Assembly (NCBI GenBank): GCA_022606425.2
Contig: JAHDVF020001230.1
Location: 62,001 to 126,000 of the forward strand
DNA: 64,000 nt
Direction of reading: 5' to 3'
From: Lepidostoma basale
Lineage: Eukaryota; Arthropoda; Insecta; Trichoptera; Lepidostomatidae
Shown: positions 61,081 through 64,000 of the stretch, in pieces
How the letters are laid out: each line of letters begins with the position of its first letter
How positions within the stretch are numbered: the stretch's first letter is position 1
Notes under the pieces: model-generated
Seen by the model: the letters and a program-made list of their open reading frames with translations, nothing else
What the model was told of the DNA's origin: nothing
Database searches by the model: none
Program-made: the position numbers and the translations under genes

Positions 61081-61262
61081 TATTATTTTCTTCACTTTTG
61101 GTAGACTCAGGAGTCTGTTATTTCAGGCGGGTCCTCTTGAGACGCTGAACTCCAGCTTTCTCTCCACCGTTTCGGGGGTCTTCCTGGTCGGCGTTGTCCG
61201 TTTGGCGTTCCATGGAGAACTATGTATGGTATCCTATTTGACCTCATTCTTTCTACATGTTT
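61081..61262 (-). pseudogene. LINE-D 3' end
   Basis: Inverted GRPPKRW and QRLKRTRLK-frame end as at 53890-54010; extends to the RIPYIALHG block. Confidence 0.8.
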
Positions 61263-61274
61263 CTAATACATGAA

Positions 61275-61735
61275 TACTCCTCATCAAGACCTATGTATGT
61301 ATGTTCCTGATGTACGGCTGCGAGACATGGTGCCTATCCGAAAGAGATAAACGGAGACTAGAGGCTTTTTAGATGTGGTCCTATAGAAGACTATTAGGAA
61401 TTTCCTGGAGAGACCACATCACGAATGAGGAGGTTCTCCAAAGAATCGAAGGAGGAATGCACCTGCTCAGGACCTTGTCCGAAAGGCGTGCAAGATGGAT
61501 CGGCCATGTAATACGTCAAGAAGGCCTCTTGCATGCCATAATGGAGGGTATGACCGAGGGGACAAACTCTAGGGGACGCCCACGCCGAGAGTACCTGGAG
61601 GACCTGTTGGTGGACGTGCGCTGCTCATCATATGCACATTTCAAAAGAGCCGCACAAGACAGGGAAGAATGGAAGAGAAGATTAGAGGAAATTGCTGCAA
61701 ACCAATCCCAGGATTGAAACCAGAGAACAGATGAG
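61275..61735 (+). pseudogene. LINE C-terminus, family related to LINE-F
   Basis: LMYGCETWCLSERDKRRLEA, F-stop, MWSYRRLLGISWRDHITNEE, RRARWIGHVIRQEGLLHAIM, GRPRREYLEDLLVDVR, RAAQDREEWKRRLEEIAANQ. Confidence 0.87.
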
Positions 61736-61852
61736 CAGAAAATAGCTCTTTATAATGAAGAAGGAATCTGGTCGTGTCCAGATTTGAACCCAAGTCCCCT
61801 TGATCAGGAGCCAAGCGTTCTGTCCCCTAGACCACCACTCGATTCTATGATC
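61720..61852 (-). mobile_element. SINE-2, inverted copy
   Basis: TTTGAACCCAAGTCCCC (inverse B box) and CCCCTAGACCACCAC (inverse A-box region). Confidence 0.75.
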
Positions 61853-61924
61853 AAATTAATTATCTAAATAATTGAAAGCTTGCCCTTTAAAAAAAAAAAA
61901 GAATGATACTGTTCCAACGGATTC

Positions 61925-62175
61925 ATCTGACATTAAATCTAATCTTCATAGATGGCGCTGGTCTGTAAATTGAAACTGACATGTGAATTGTGGTGTTAGA
62001 TATTAACGTATATACAACTTCCAAAAATTTGTCAGACATGGTGGTCATAAGAAAGGTGGAATGGGGAATGTTGTATTACATAAAGCGTGTGCTTAACCCA
62101 ACCAATGACAGGTCATAAGTCCTGTAAACACCTCGATCACCATATACAGTTTCCTTCTTCGTCTCTATTGAGATA
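61925..62175 (+). repeat. FB1 arm
   Basis: Matches the right arm of FB1 at 42490-42720 (CTTAACCCAACCAATGACAG, GGTCATAAGTCCTGTAAACA). Confidence 0.8.
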
Positions 62176-62587
62176 AAATTAATCCTTGGATTCATTTGTG
62201 TTTATTATCAAAATATAATCAAAAATACTCATCTTTTTGTGAAAACAAAAAAAAACAATTGAATCTTAAAATGGCTGCTATAAATAAATATATTTTTTAA
62301 TCTAAGTGCTTAAACTATATGTGTAATTCTTGGTTTAAAAATTATATATATATTAAAAAAATACTTCAATGATTTTCTGTGGGTAGGTACTTTTATTATA
62401 ATATTTTTTTATTACGTTGGCAATACTTTTAATTGGCACAAGCACCATATAAAGAGTATCTATTGAAAATACATAAAATTACGTTAACTGAATGTTTGTG
62501 AAATTTTATTTTTATTTTTTATTATTTGTGATGAATTATAAATTAAAATATTAATAAAATCTCAGACACAGTAAATATTTAAAATAA
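62176..62587. other. No supported gene
   Basis: AT-rich with poly-A/T runs. Confidence 0.5.
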
Positions 62588-62589
62588 CT

Positions 62590-62655
62590 TCAATATTAAT
62601 GTGTTACTAACTAACTCACGCCGTCTCTCCAAAGGGGTAGGCAGAAAGAACGTGT
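62590..62655 (-). pseudogene. W-A 3' stub
   Basis: Inverted end CTCACGCCGTCTC and the hairpin region. Confidence 0.65.
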
Positions 62656-63040
62656 ACTTACGGTGTTTATTATGATATCTCTTGTGGAATTCCATTTTGA
62701 ATTATATAGGGTGTTTTTTTTTTTAAGGTTTGGTTTTTAAACTGGCAACATTGTTTCTACAGACTGTCAATTTGACAGTTGACAGTTGATTTGTAGTCGG
62801 TACGTTTTGCCATTTCACCCAGTTGATAAAGTTGTTGAAAATTTGACTTTACGATTGCGCTTCATTTGAGCTAGCCATGGCGCTCATATGCCCAAAATCA
62901 CATTTAAACAGTAATGGCATAAAATTATCTATTGAATAAAGCCAATATCATAGACATTAACATTATTTTAATGTATTTTATTTCATTTTCAATTTGTATA
63001 CTTCTAAAAAAAACACTCTTATACACATTGTTACAAATGT
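62656..63040. other. No gene; short inverted repeats
   Basis: CTGTCAATTTGACAGTTGACAG at 62766 is a small palindrome. It may belong to a MITE. Confidence 0.4.
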
Positions 63041-63044
63041 GTCA

Positions 63045-63118
63045 GTATAAAGTAGTTTGGGGTTCATTCTCTCTGCCTATCCGGAGAAACAGCGTCTTGG
63101 TTTGTGATTGTTGTGTGA
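63045..63118 (+). pseudogene. W-B 3' stub
   Basis: GTTTGGGGTTCATTCTCTCT to TTGTGATTGTTGTG. Confidence 0.6.
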
Positions 63119-63204
63119 ACAGTGACATAAGTTCATAATGTCCGACTGGAATTACTTTGAAGATGACAAAATGGAAGTTGATTTATAAATAATTATTTAA
63201 TCAT

Positions 63205-63350
63205 TTCTTTATTGTTTCTTTAACAATGATGTAAAACTCCATATTAAATAATTAATACGAATGAAAACGTCAGTTTTATACTAGTTTTATTATATTTTAT
63301 GGGAGTGACATGTTTCGCCCTTCTAAGGCATTATCAAATGTGACGAAACT
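63205..63350. repeat. P2 repeat with decayed ribozyme-like core
   Basis: P2 sequence; the minus strand reads TTGATAA, T, GCC/GGC stem, GAAAC, AT, GTC. Two core positions deviate from the hammerhead consensus. Confidence 0.55.
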
Positions 63351-63544
63351 TTAACTCGTTGCAGTTTATATACACTAGTAGATGGAGCAGAATATGGTAA
63401 TTAATGAATATTGATGTGACTTCATACATTTTTAACAAAGAATTGGAAAGTGTTTCTTTCTTCTAGAAAAATACATCAATTGAGTCTACGCACACAGGAT
63501 AGCGATTTTATTTTATATATAATACTTAGAATTAATTGTATCTC

Positions 63545-63785
63545 AATAGATACGAAGATGCAAATTGGAAACAGAATATGGTGATCGAGGTGTTGACAGG
63601 ACTTATGACCTGTCATTGGTTGGGTTAAGCGCACGCTTTATGTAATACAACTTTCCCCATTCCACCCTTCTTACGACCACCGTGTCTGACAAATTTTTGG
63701 AAGTTGTATATATGTTAATATGTAACACCAAACTTCACATGTTAGTTTCAATCTACACAGTAGCGCCATCTATGGAGATACAAGT
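63545..63785 (-). repeat. FB1 arm, inverted
   Basis: Inverse of the 61925-62175 arm, 1.4 kb away; together they may be the two arms of one foldback element. Confidence 0.78.
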
Positions 63786-64000
63786 ATTTGTATACATTCA
63801 AAATGTTGTATAATACTTGAAATATGTAAAATCATTTGTAAACAATTCGTAAAAAGATGTTTTTTTTAGAAGAACTTTATTTCGTCCTACCTCAAATAAC
63901 TTATTTTTGATTTATATAATATCATTTAGTATCCTCTAACTATGTAACCATCGTCATAAAATTTCTTAACGAGTTCCAAGATTGGGTATTCCTAGATAAA
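63786..64000. other. No feature seen
   Basis: AT-rich end of window. Confidence 0.5.

Overview
This is a eukaryotic, very AT-rich window, best explained as an insect (arthropod) chromosome. It has spliced GC-richer exons in long introns, a large load of 5'-truncated non-LTR retrotransposons (LINEs), CR1-type LINEs, mariner/hAT/pogo-like DNA elements, tRNA-derived SINEs and scattered TTAGG-like telomere motifs. No prokaryotic gene organisation, rRNA, CRISPR array or intact mobile element is present. Order-level placement (Lepidoptera is a guess) cannot be settled from sequence alone.

One host gene is supported, on the + strand. I rebuilt sixteen coding exons from splice sites and phase: 3713-3808, 14908-15011, 15831-15980, 17477-17606, 17700-17899, 18666-18861, 19755-19881, 20832-20944, 23217-23489, 24669-24775, 25994-26100, 26996-27098, 29172-29384, 30517-30571, 33008-33105 and 56540-56588. 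The phases agree at every junction. The exons total 2,121 nt (706 codons plus a stop), and an AATAAA signal follows at 56771. The 5' exons lie outside the window. The encoded C-terminal part reads as an SMP-like lipid-transfer domain, a C2 domain lacking most calcium ligands, an acidic then polybasic linker, and a canonical zinc-binding C1 (phorbol ester/DAG-type) domain. By analogy with TMEM24/C2CD2-type proteins, I infer an ER-plasma-membrane lipid-binding protein.

The rest is repeats. (1) 1-3700: broken LINE, CR1 and MITE pieces. (2) 3.8-14.9 kb, first intron: nested LINEs, CR1 copies with target-site duplications (TSDs) and ribozyme-like repeats. (3) 15-33 kb: the exon-dense part, whose introns hold minisatellites of 22-24 bp units, a mariner remnant, and a hAT-like foldback element with two LINEs nested in it. 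(4) 33.1-56.5 kb: a 23.4-kb last intron containing a minisatellite, LINE copies, hAT MITEs with exact 8-bp TSDs, a large palindrome, and a 1.55-kb 31-bp-unit array with an internal 845-bp duplication. (5) 56.8-64 kb: downstream of the gene, an ~82-bp tandem array, a LINE next to a 234-bp (AT)n tract, and foldback arms.

The main LINE (here LINE-W, marked by WHDQIN and RRACM.RCMNVEE) has three subfamilies, W-A, W-B and W-C, with about 45 fragments. Its reading frame runs to within 3 nt of a microsatellite tail, (TTAG)n in W-A and W-C or (TTTG)n/(TTG)n in W-B. A CCCC-TNC-GGGG hairpin sits inside the last codons. One insertion at 35900 consists of nothing but this tail, bounded by a 7-bp TSD. Several repeat families also carry compact hammerhead-ribozyme-like folds. 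These are the most notable findings. Other LINE labels (Q, D, E, F, I, CR1-a, CR1-b) are mine; clades were not verified.
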